Below, in pieces: positions 36,009-46,070 of a DNA stretch of 64,000 nt; positions within the stretch are counted from its first letter, which is position 1, and every line of letters begins with the position of its first letter. The notes beneath the pieces are model-generated. The model saw only the letters and a list, made by a program, of their open reading frames with translations. It did no database searches and was not told where the DNA came from. Source of the DNA: Portunus trituberculatus (lineage: Eukaryota; Arthropoda; Malacostraca; Decapoda; Portunidae); NCBI RefSeq assembly GCF_017591435.1, contig NC_059290.1, forward strand, positions 3,265,225 through 3,329,224. Direction: 5' to 3'. Position numbers and translations under genes: made by a program.

Positions 36009-36289
36009 TTATCATTTTTTTAATCCTCGTGCAGTCGTTCCTGTCTTTCTTCTCTCGTTTCACCCTTCTCTCCTCCCGTCACCAACACAGGGGAGGCTTA
36101 CAGATCCTCAGTGCCTCGGGGTCTATCTTGGTGAGTGTATAGGTAAGGTTACAATGTATAGGGTCATTGTAGTGTTGGTGTATTGTGTCTTGTGACTGCC
36201 TAGTGTTAGTGTTTAGGGTTCCGCTCCTCTGTGGTGTGTTAAAGGGGTTATAATGAAGCGTGTTTTTTTTTTTTTTGTCGGTTTACTTC

Positions 36290-36545
36290 TTTTTCTGGAA
36301 GTGTTAAGGTTAATGGAAGCTTTCACGTGTCGTTTCCTTTTTCTTCTAGTTTGTTGAGGGTGATTAAATTTTGATTAACAGCATCCTGGATTTTCTTGAT
36401 AAAATTGTTGTTGTTTTGACTATTCATTTTTAATTTTTTGGAGGTGTTAAGGTTTATGAAAGCTTTCACGTGGCTTTTCTTTCTTTTTTTGTGGTGGAGA
36501 GAGGAAAGTCATTTTTTTGTTAACAGCATCCAGGGTTTACATGCT
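36290..36545. repeat. Tandem duplication (~130 bp) in 5' intron
   Basis: Two diverged copies share AGGTT..TG.AAGCTTTCACGTG and GTTAACAGCATCC-type segments (about 36300-36395 and 36440-36530). Confidence 0.6.
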
Positions 36546-36825
36546 AGATGTGTTGTGTTTTTGCTATTCAGGCAAGCAGGAAGTTAACATTCTGTAGCCT
36601 TAGTGTTATGTCTCAGGGGAAGAGAGGAGGCAAAAGTGTCTCTTCACAAGCTGGTATTGGTGGTTTGTAGAGTGTGTTCTTGGTAAATATTTATAAAGGA
36701 TCCTCTGTTTGTCAAATATGGCTGTTTGTTGCAGGACTTAGACGTTTTGAGGAAATGTGAAATTTAGTCTATTTTTGTATCACCGACCAGCCAAATCAAA
36801 ACAAACTGAATTTAAGTTAACCCAA

Positions 36826-36885
36826 CCCTAAAACTAACCTAACCTAACCTAAGCTAATCTAACCTGAACTAAACCTGATCTTACT
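36826..36885. repeat. CCTAA-type pentamer array
   Basis: Short degenerate run of AACCT units (complement of TTAGG, the arthropod telomere motif). Similar short runs occur at about 5838-5903, 12840-12905, 20260-20330 and 31370-31437. Confidence 0.5.
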
Positions 36886-36954
36886 TGTTTTTTGGCATGA
36901 TGTATTAATTTTTAAAAGCATCATTATTACTCAGCCAAGCACATGAGAAAGGCC

Positions 36955-37220
36955 TTCATAGACGTGAAGTACAGTGAGTCTACTACCACACCATGTAGTC
37001 ATGTCATGCATTACTGACAAGGGCCGAGAGTAAATATTAACCCACTCTCCTATCAGCCTTATGACCATCTTATAACTAGCACTCGTAAAAAGCCTTCATA
37101 GATGTGAAGTACAGGGAGTCTTACTACCACACCATGTAGTCATGTCATGCGTTACTGACAAGGACCGATAGTAAACATTAACCTACTCTCCTCTCACCCT
37201 TATGACCATCTAGTAACTGT
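36955..37220. repeat. Tandem duplication (~135 bp)
   Basis: Two copies of a unit beginning GCCTTCATAGA and containing CCACACCATGTAGTCATGTC. About 90 percent alike by eye. Confidence 0.8.
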
Positions 37221-37604
37221 CTCCTTACTGCCATGCCAGGCCCAACTCACACAACCCATTGTTCATACTTCCTGAGTGTGCTGTTTGTAACATCACTTCA
37301 TTAACAGAAAAAGAATACTGTAAATGGAGCTGCCAAATATTGTTCCATGAGATGTGGGAGTGTTTGATAGTGTTGGTGTACATTTTGGTAAACTTTGGTG
37401 CATTTTGGCACATTTCTGTATTAGGCACAACTGTTGCTTTCATTGTTACGGTTTCTAAGTCTGCATGTGTTATATAACCTTTCAGTTTTTTTTCCTCAGG
37501 TTTTGTCTGCTTGGAATCAATTATTTATTCGTTAAGGCAGAGCTTGATGTATCAGACTCACACATGCCTTACCAGCACCTTCTACTTCAATTGACTTAGG
37601 TTTT

Positions 37605-37930
37605 AATGCAATTCTTATTCTTTTAGGACATAATTTATTGTCTTAGTCTCCCTCATATCAAGACAAACATTTTGCATAAGGTTCTTCATATTTTTTCCAT
37701 TTTGAAGCAATGTTTAGTCTTTTTGTAGGACAGATTTTATTGTTTCTGTCTTCCTCATACCTCAACAGAAACTTTTAACATAATTTTCTTCATATTTTGT
37801 CCACTGAAGTAATTATTAGTCTATTTTAGGTCAGACTTTATTGTTTCAAGCTCCTACATCAAAACATTTTTGCATAAATTTTTTCATATTTTGTGCACTT
37901 TGAAGCAGATTTTAAGTTAGTATATAATGT
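37605..37930. repeat. Three diverged ~105-bp repeats in intron
   Basis: Repeated order of TTTTAGG-C, TTTATTGT, CTC.TA, and TTCATATTTT.TCC/GCAC. It ends at the acceptor of the first ARL16-like coding exon. Confidence 0.6.
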
Positions 37931-37945
37931 TTCAGACTTCCACAG

Positions 37946-38130
37946 GCACCACTGCTGAGAGATGCTGCTGTGCATTGGTCCGGAAGGCACAGGCAAGACA
38001 CTGCTGCTGCGGAGACTTGCCAACCTAACAAAGCCAGACATCAACCTGACCACAGTGCCCACAGTTGGCATGAACATCACCACCATCTCTCAAGGTCCTG
38101 ACCTGCCTCCAATCAGCATCAGGGAATTGG
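37946..38130 (+). CDS. arl16: ARL16-like small GTPase, first coding exon
   Basis: Acceptor TTCCACAG, ATG at 37962, donor GTGAGC at 38131, phase 1. It encodes 56 residues plus one base. MLLCIGPEGTGKTLLLRRL holds the P-loop (GxxxxGKT; Lys12, Thr13), VPTVGMN is the switch I Thr block, and the exon ends ISIREL followed by G. The Glu-Leu-Gly-Gly switch II start, in place of the usual Asp-x-x-Gly, and the short N-terminus before the P-loop are hallmarks of ARL16 in the ARF/ARL family. No N-terminal Gly for myristoylation follows the Met. ARL16 is a divergent ARF-like GTPase linked in mammals to Golgi-to-cilium traffic. This is the only clear host gene here. Part of the 5' side may be non-coding exon. 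Confidence 0.85.
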
Positions 38131-38204
38131 GTGAGCATTGAGGCAGTATCACACAGGCCAAACTGAGCACCAAGTGATGTCATGGTGCTAGTTTTCTGCT
38201 GTCA

Positions 38205-38470
38205 GAAAGAATGCACAGTGACTGTGGTGCTGGAATTGTTGGGAGGTTTTCAGATTAATTGGTTATTGTATACTAGAAACTGTAGATGTAAATGAAAAAA
38301 ATATTGTACTTTATTAGAAACATTGGGAGGAATTTCTACTGTCGGGAAGAATGGAAAGTGACTGTGGTGCTGGAATTGTTGGGAGCGGGTTTCAAATTTA
38401 ATGGCCATTGTACCAGAAGCTATAGATGTTGAATAAGAAGAAATGTATTGTACTTTATGAGAAACATGGG
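38205..38470. repeat. Tandem duplication (~137 bp) in ARL16-like intron
   Basis: Both copies contain GTGACTGTGGTGCTGGAATT followed by GTTGGGAG, later TGTACTTTAT.AGAAACAT.GGG. Confidence 0.8.
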
Positions 38471-39190
38471 AGAAATATACCCTTTACAGCTTGTCTGGAG
38501 ATGGATACTTGAGTTCTTATTAGTGTTTGTTTCCTTCCAGTGATACATGATACTTGTTGAATTATGTATGTACTTGAATCCTGAAAACAACTTGAAACCC
38601 CCAATGACTTCCACTACAGCTAGATGCTTTAATGCTTGGGAATTTGAGGCTAGATGTGAGGTGTCAGTGAGGCCTTGATGGAGGGAAGGGTAGCTGGAAA
38701 TCCCTCACACATTTATACAGAGAGATGAGTGTAATGTTTTGGCTAAACTTAACCCCTTCAGTACTAGGACACATTTTTACCTTGAGATTTGTGTATGATC
38801 AGACCATTATTGACATTAGGAGGGGTCTGTGGAGGTTAGAAGATTAATGGCCACAGTCCTCACTATTTTAATCCCTCACACAAATTTCTGAAGCTATATA
38901 AAATCACCAAATAGTAACCAGAATGAATATGGCAATGCATCATGGCACTAAAGTGGTTAAGGAGGATGGCAGTCTAGTATGGCTTATAAATTGTTGTTTT
39001 TGTCACTGTTAGAGAATTTGTTGTGTTTAATCATTTCTTTATGTTTGTTATTTTGGTGGGGTGAGTTATATTTCATTTGCCATTTCCAGAGAGTTATTGC
39101 TGTGTACAAATAACGTCCGTTTGTTTCTGACCCTTCTTGACTTTCATCTTTGTAGTTTTACCTCATTTTCATCTCTATCTCACTGTTTTT
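38471..39190. other. Intron sequence, nothing recognised
   Basis: AT-rich with no ORF, no clear repeat copy elsewhere in the window and no RNA-like structure I can support. Confidence 0.5.
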
Positions 39191-39199
39191 CAATTTTTG

Positions 39200-39407
39200 T
39201 ACCCTCAAGGTAGAGTGGAACTATGCGTGCTTTGGGGTCCAAGGGGTGTTGAAGTGCACAGGTTTGAATCCTGTCCAAGGTTCGAGTATAGATTAGGTTT
39301 CCTCACCTGGGGCAGTGGTTTCGTAGCGGGTGGAGCTTTGAGATAGGAAGTACCCCCCAAAAATATCCCCTTTAGCCCATAAATTCCCATGTAAAGCCTA
39401 CATGGTA

Positions 39408-39410
<3 letters not shown>
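39200..39410 (+). mobile_element. SINE-like element with B-box and shared tail
   Basis: CACAGGTTTGAATCCTGTCC (B-box-like, near 39258-39277) is followed by GTTTCGTAGCGGGTGGAGCTTTGAGATAGGA-related sequence and a tail (CCCCTTTAGCCCATAAATT). The tail also occurs, on the minus strand, in every 3.5-kb array unit (for example 43945-44005). It abuts an (AT)n tract. Confidence 0.55.

Positions 39411-39491
<81 letters not shown>
39411..39491. repeat. (AT)n microsatellite
   Basis: About 80 bases of uninterrupted (AT)n inside the ARL16-like intron. Confidence 0.95.
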
Positions 39492-39494
<3 letters not shown>

Positions 39495-39496
<2 letters not shown>

Positions 39497-39700
39497 CTTG
39501 ATTCTCTTTCAGTTCAACCAGTTCCGTGCTTTCTCTTCTTACTGTGACCAAACTATCTTATTGTGTATCTTCATAATCATCATCTCTCAGTTAGTTTTCT
39601 TGATTTTCTTTCAATTCAATCAGTTCCTTGCTTTCTCATCTTACTATGGGGCCAAACCATCTCATTGTGTATCTTCCTATCACTTCCATAACACAGTAGG
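39495..39700. repeat. Tandem duplication (~112 bp) before second exon
   Basis: Two copies containing TTCTTGATT.TCTTTCA.TTCAA.CAGTTCC and CATTGTGTATCTTC-like segments, ending about 40 bases before the exon acceptor. Confidence 0.75.
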
Positions 39701-39741
39701 AGGAGTGACAATGCACCACACATCCTTTCTCCATGTTGCAG

Positions 39742-39890
39742 GGGGTAGCATGGCACCTATCTGGCACAGCTACTATGGAGGTGTGCCCAAAGTCATGTAC
39801 GTCTTTGATGCCGTTAACTTGACACAGCTGGGAGAGGCGACAATGCTGCTGATGGACCTTCTGTCACACCCAAGGTTGAGGGCATCACAG
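39742..39890 (+). CDS. arl16: ARL16-like small GTPase, second coding exon
   Basis: Acceptor TTGCAG, donor GTGGGT at 39891. It joins the first exon in phase 1 to give IRELGGSMAPIWHSYYGG, then VMYVFDAVNLTQLGEA and MDLLSHPRLRASQ. This is the switch II and following beta strand and helix of the GTPase fold, closely following the order in vertebrate ARL16 (ELGG, PIW..YYG, FVMDA-type strand). It ends in phase 0. The NKxD and SA-type base-recognition motifs should come next, but no matching exon is visible through 64000, so the next intron is long, passes the array, or the gene is interrupted or misassembled. Confidence 0.83.
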
Positions 39891-40570
39891 GTGGGTCAGT
39901 TGCTGGTATTGTGAAGGCTTTGTTTTGGCATTGCTGTTCAGAAGTTTGCATATATGGAAAGCTTAGTGATGCAGAGTCTGTTTCTTATTTTTGGCTTTGG
40001 TGATTGGTGTAGGGTTATTGTTATTATTGTTTAGTTGTTGTTGTTATTTATTGATTTGTTTATTTGCCTCTGAATTGCATGTTTAGTTTAGTCTTTGTAG
40101 CTCAGTGTTGTTTCTTGCATCCAGTAAATGAATTCTCTCCTTATTCACTGGAGTCTTCAATTTTATGTTCTCTTTTTCAGTGCACCGTGTGATTGTGGCT
40201 GCTTGTTGCACTGCACATAATTGCTTTAAATACTTGAACAACTGAACCTAACCATCCTTGAATACCCGAATCCTGATGACAGTAAAGGGAATTTGGTGCA
40301 AAACAGTGTGAGGTCAGTGTGTCTTGTCCATGAAATGCTAGTGTAGCTGGCTTTCCTTTCCAAGTGCTTGATGGAAACTGACTTTGTTGTGAAGTGCTAA
40401 AAGTGAAGTGAATTCGAAGTGTCAAGTCAGTGTAAGCTTGGTGCATCCTGCCTATCAAATCAGCAACTTGATTTCCATGGGTAGTGGTGCAAAGAAAACA
40501 GTGACTCATGTGTGAAGATTGTGAGTGGTTGTGAGGGAGTGGAAGTGAAGTGTCCAATTATTTAGTGAGT
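39891..40570. other. Sequence after second exon, nothing recognised
   Basis: AT-rich with short direct-repeat flavour (GAATCCTGATGACAG, GTGAAGTG). Minus-strand frames here lack recognisable motifs. Confidence 0.4.
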
Positions 40571-40784
40571 GTCTGGACCTGCCACCGGGACAATGCCAGT
40601 GGGAGGGTTTTCTCGGCCGGTGGTGATCAGGGAGAGTTCCGCCCGCCACTGCTTCCTGTCCCTGCCGCGCTCCTTGGCTGTTCTGGTCACGCCTGTGCAG
40701 ACGCCAACCTTCAGCCTTGTAGTACAAGGCCAGAGTGGAGGCCAAGGTCAGCACTCATCTCTCCTGGAAGGAGTAGTGCAGTTA

Positions 40785-40870
40785 ACCGGGTACTCAGTAG
40801 TGCAGTGGTTAGCACACTCGGTTCACAGCCGAGAGATCCCGGGTTTGATCCCCGGGCGGAGCGGAGAATA
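40785..40870 (+). mobile_element. SINE head with tRNA-Val(CAC)-like fold, plus strand
   Basis: GTAGTGCAGTGGTTAGCAC (A-box) and GGGTTTGATCCCCGGG (B-box). Anticodon arm CTCGG-TTCACAG-CCGAG with CAC at anticodon positions. The acceptor arm is short of a proper seven-pair match, so it is taken as SINE-derived. Confidence 0.7.
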
Positions 40871-41011
40871 CTGGGCGGTCTCCCTGCTACCTTCACCGTG
40901 GCCTTCTTCACTGGCTGCCAGCTGCTGGCTCACAGGTCACACATGGTTCGCTTTGTGTCACTGTGGATGTCCCAGAATAAAGGTTGTTTCCAGTGGAGGA
41001 GAGGTCAAGGG

Positions 41012-41014
<3 letters not shown>

Positions 41015-41096
<82 letters not shown>
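41015..41096. repeat. (GT)n microsatellite
   Basis: About 80 bases. Confidence 0.95.
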
Positions 41097-41099
<3 letters not shown>

Positions 41100-41440
41100 T
41101 TTGTCACATCTCTAATGTTCCTTTTTTAATATTTTTATTACATGTGTTATTATTTTTTGAACCTTTTTTCTCTATTTCACCTTTATCATTGCTTTTCTTT
41201 ACTATTACTATCATTGTTTTCTTTATGTCATCTTTGTTAGGTTTTTATCGCTGTTGTTATAACCTTTTCGTCTGTCACCTTTGTTGTCACTTTTTTATTT
41301 GACTTAAGATTTTTTCACTTTTACTATTACTTTTACACTGACACCATCTCAGTTATCACTTTTTTCACTTTTTTGGATAATTTCTTAAATCGACATCACT
41401 TCTTTTGATAAGCAGATCTGTACCGGCGCTTAAACCCTTA

Positions 41441-41726
41441 AGACGTGACCCCTGTTAGAGTCACGGAGAGAGAGAGAGAGCAGCGTGAGTGTGTTGAGTG
41501 ACTGATCGGTGCCGAACTTTGTTATTCTGTGGAACATTTATTTTGTAATAAAAGAAGAAAAGGAACACAATCCACTCATTGACCAAAGGACAAATTCCCG
41601 CCAGTGAAGGACAACTCTGCAAGGTAACACTATTCAATGTACCTATCCAGTGGTAAGAAGAGGGTGCAACACTGTCACAGACTCTCAGTGCTGACCGCAA
41701 AAGCTACACCGTTACACCAAGCTCAC

Positions 41727-41727
<1 letters not shown>
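41441..41727. other. Unassigned block before triplet repeats
   Basis: Contains a short (GA)n and AATAAAAG near 41548. No copy elsewhere in the window and no ORF. It could be part of an unrecognised element such as an LTR, but no matching second LTR is present. Confidence 0.3.
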
Positions 41728-41791
<64 letters not shown>

Positions 41792-41886
41792 AAGAAAAAA
41801 CAAAAACAACAACCACAAAAACAACAATAATAATGATAATAATAATAATAATAATAATAATGAATAGAATAATAGTAATAATAATG

Positions 41887-41927
<41 letters not shown>

Positions 41928-42135
41928 TATAATAATAATATTAATAGTAATAATAATAAAAAAGTAATGATAATAATAATAATAATGAAAAAAAGTAATA
42001 GTAATAATAATGGAAAAATAATATTTTTTCATTTTTTTTCATTAACAATAATAATAATAATAATAATCATCATCATCATCTTTTCTTCTTTTCCTCTTCC
42101 TCCTCCTCCTCCTCCTCTTCCTCCTCCTCCTCCTT
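41728..42135. repeat. Compound triplet repeats (AGT)n, (AAT)n, (CAT)n, (CCT)n
   Basis: In order: (AGT)n with a GGT patch (41728-41790), an A-rich bridge, (AAT)n with many GAT/AGT variants to about 42068, (CAT)n, then (CTT)/(CCT)n. Poly-Ser or poly-Asn frames here are artefacts. Confidence 0.9.
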
Positions 42136-43288
<1,153 letters not shown>

Positions 43289-43321
43289 GGATAGATAAAT
43301 ATAGATAAATAGAAAAAAAAA

Positions 43322-43676
43322 GTGGCGGGCACTGGTCCTTACCTGCGACGCTTGACCAGAGGAAGACCCCCGGGTTCCTCTATTATTTCAACTGAAACTC
43401 TTTGCTTTAACTCTTCTTCATGTGGTTTGGCCGAAGCCGGGTTTGGGGATCACGGGTTTGCACCCTTCAGCTACACGCCGCGGCAGGTGCCAGGCCGCCA
43501 CCCCGAGAGGCGGGACACAACCCCCGACTAACACCCGGTACCCACTCACTGCTGGGTGGACAGGGGCGCGGGTGTGAGGAGACCGCCCAGCCTTCTCCGC
43601 TCCGCCCGGGGATCGAACCCGGGATCTTTCGGCTGTGAACCGAGTGTGCTAACCACTGCACTACGGAGTACCCGGT
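43322..43676 (-). mobile_element. SINE a, unit 1
   Basis: Head on the minus strand at about 43595-43670 (tRNA-Val(CAC)-like, B-box GGTTCGATCCC), body through GTACCCACTCACTGCTGGGT, and 3' end at CCAGTGCCCGCCAC followed by T-rich and CT-rich sequence. Confidence 0.75.
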
Positions 43677-43823
43677 TAATTGCACTACACCTTCCCGGAG
43701 ACATGAGTGCTGGCCTTGGCCTCCACTCTGGCCTTGCACTGGTACAGTGATACACTTAGCGCACCTCATTTTATCAAGTCACCGCCACTCCTGTACAGTA
43801 CATCACGTGGTAACACCTGCTTT

Positions 43824-43826
<3 letters not shown>

Positions 43827-43863
<37 letters not shown>
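43827..43863. repeat. (GT)n in unit 1
   Basis: Length differs among units: very short and interrupted in unit 4 (near 57617) and about 70 bases in unit 3 (near 54042). Confidence 0.9.
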
Positions 43864-43866
<3 letters not shown>

Positions 43867-44195
43867 GGAAAATATTGAAAAAAATATATAGACTTTTTTA
43901 CTAGATTTATGTGCTTATACACACTATGTGGGCTTGTGACGGTAATTTATGGGCTAAATGGGATACTTTTTGGGGTACCTCCTATCTCAAAGCCCACCCA
44001 CTAATTAAGTGAAATGGATTATTGAGGTACGGATTCATTAATAATTACTTAAACACGTACAGGTAAAGACGTACATAGTTTTTGCAACTCCTGAGAGAAT
44101 CCTTGCGCTGACTGGAGGACGGTGCACGCTGGGCAGCACCACGATGACATGACCAGTGCTATTCACATCCCTCCACAGACTGGTGAAGACCCCAT

Positions 44196-44243
<48 letters not shown>

Positions 44244-44574
44244 ATAATGATAATAATATTTTGGTTTATTTGAATGGGGGCTTGAAAGGTGAAACATTAC
44301 ATATTAATACTTACCATACTAACACACATTTTGTATCTGAAGTCTATCCGACCACAGGGTGAAATGTGACAGTTTTTGACACCGTGGCTGACATGGAGCC
44401 AGATCCCCCGGGATGGGCAGGCCACCCTGTGTGTATTTTTTTTTTTTCTTTAAGATTGTTTGTCCTACCTACGTAACTGTGGCACACAACCTCCAATTCA
44501 CACCAAGTTCTATACTTAATCAATGTTATGTGAACAAGAGCTACTCTAGAAAGAAGTCTTTTCAAACTTCAGAC

Positions 44575-44612
44575 CTGAACCGGGACTCGAACTCTCGTTC
44601 TTCCGTGTGTGT
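44575..44612 (-). mobile_element. tRNA B-box remnant next to (GT)n, unit 1
   Basis: Minus strand reads AGAGTTCGAGTCCCGGTTC, a B-box-like T-arm, abutting (CA)n. It recurs near 51325, 54870 and 58388. Probably the stump of another tRNA-derived SINE whose head was lost in the microsatellite. Confidence 0.45.
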
Positions 44613-45006
44613 GTGTGTGTGTGTGTGTGAATCGATGTATATTGCGGTGGTATGTGGTGAATTAGGCGGTGGTGTAAATTGACAACTAAGGCGGTATAGA
44701 TCAAAAGAAGTGATGTAGATTTAAAAAATGATAAAAAGAAGTGAAAAAAGTGATAACTGAGATGGTGTCAGTGTAAAAGTGATAATAAAAGTGAAAAAAT
44801 CTTGTCAAATAAAAAAGTGACAACAAAGGTGACAGACGAAAAGGTTATAACAACAGCGATAAAAAGCTAACAAAGATGACATAAAGAAAACAATGATAGT
44901 AATAGTAAAGAAAAGCAATGATAAAGGTGAAATATAGAAAAAAGGTTCGAAAAATAATAACACATGTAAAAAAATATTAAAAAAGGAACATTAGAGATGT
45001 GACAAA

Positions 45007-45045
<39 letters not shown>

Positions 45046-45337
45046 GCCCCTGACCTCTCCTCCACTGGAAACAACCTTTATTCTGGGACATCCACAGTGA
45101 CCTGTGAGCCAGCAACTGGCGGCCAGTGAAGAAGGCCACGGTGAAGGCAGCAGGGATAGGTGATGCGCCACAGTCCTCCTGTTGATTTGACCCCATCCCT
45201 GCTGAGGTACAGCAGATGGAGAGGGGCAGCGCTAAAATAGAGAGTGGGAGGGAAGAAGAAAAAAAGTGACGGGCACTGGTCCTTACCTGCGACGCTTGAC
45301 CAGAGGAAGACCCCCGGGTTCCTCTTTAACTTCAACT

Positions 45338-45545
45338 AGTCGGGTCACTTAGGGCGGAAAAAAGGCTTTCGCTTCACCTTAGGTGAAGGAAGTATTTTGA
45401 GGGTCTTATCCTAAGCATTTTGTGCCGCTGAATCCGAAAATCATAGTTGGGTCACTCGTTATTGGTAAGTTTTTGCGCAAATTGCAAATTTCGGAAATTG
45501 GCAAGAAAAAATTGCAGAATGAGAACCAGACGTCGTAGGACCCTG
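45338..45545. repeat. Left terminal inverted repeat
   Basis: Contains the terminal GTCGGGTCACT and an internal GTTGGGTCACT about 110 bases in. A short inverted motif TTCACCTTAGGTGAA lies near the end. Pairs with 48450-48652. Confidence 0.88.
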
Positions 45546-46070
45546 GTTTTTGTCTTAAAATGAAGCTTTTTAAGAGTGCATAAAATGTTATGTAGTACTC
45601 CGTGGTTGTATCTGTTCGCATTACTGAACTATAATGGAAATTATAGATAATTGGAAAAAAATGGAAAAAAATATAAAAGGAATAATTTTGGCCTTAAAGC
45701 CTGATTTTTAAAATTAAAACTAAATTTTAAAGAAGGAACTGAGTTCCTTTTTAAAATTTAGTTTTAATTAGTAAAAAATAAAATAACAAACAATTGTTCT
45801 TAGGACACATGTAATTAACGAATTTGTGCAAGGGTGGGCAAAATTATTGCGTAGAACAGGGTATTTCAACTGAATTATTCACTAGCGTTTAATCGATCCA
45901 ACAAAACAAGCATCTAGGTCTCACAATAAATAATAGTTTAATCCAGAACACAAAATTTCAAACAACGAAACCGAGTCTCCTCCGCGTATTTTGGAAAATC
46001 ACAATTAGAACATAAAAAATACAGAACACAAAATAGCGAGCGTTCACAGGTTGAAAAAAAAATAGAATAT

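Larger units (their letters stand above)
40570..41440 (+). repeat. Inverted, rearranged copy of the 3.5-kb array unit
   Basis: Read in plus orientation, this matches the minus strand of the array: the CTTGTACCAGTGCAAGG-like flank, the SINE tRNA-like head, then a jump to the segment CACCGTGGCCTTCTTCACTGG, a long (GT)n, and the GTCACATCTCTAATGTTCC stretch on to about 41440. The sequence between SINE head and CACCGTGG segment is missing. Confidence 0.75.

Noticed and set aside
40785..40870. Functional tRNA-Val(CAC) gene
   Set aside because: The acceptor arm does not pair over seven bases and the element continues into SINE body; many identical heads occur as repeats.
40569..41302. Long plus-strand ORFs with poly Cys-Val
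   Set aside because: Translation of a SINE fragment and (GT)n; equivalent frames in the array vary with repeat length.
41441..41727. LTR of a Gypsy-type element
   Set aside because: AATAAAAG and a possible TG..CA-like edge are present, but there is no second LTR, primer-binding site or pol sequence nearby.
41712..42032. Poly-Ile and poly-Thr ORFs
   Set aside because: Translated (AAT)n and (AGT)n repeats.
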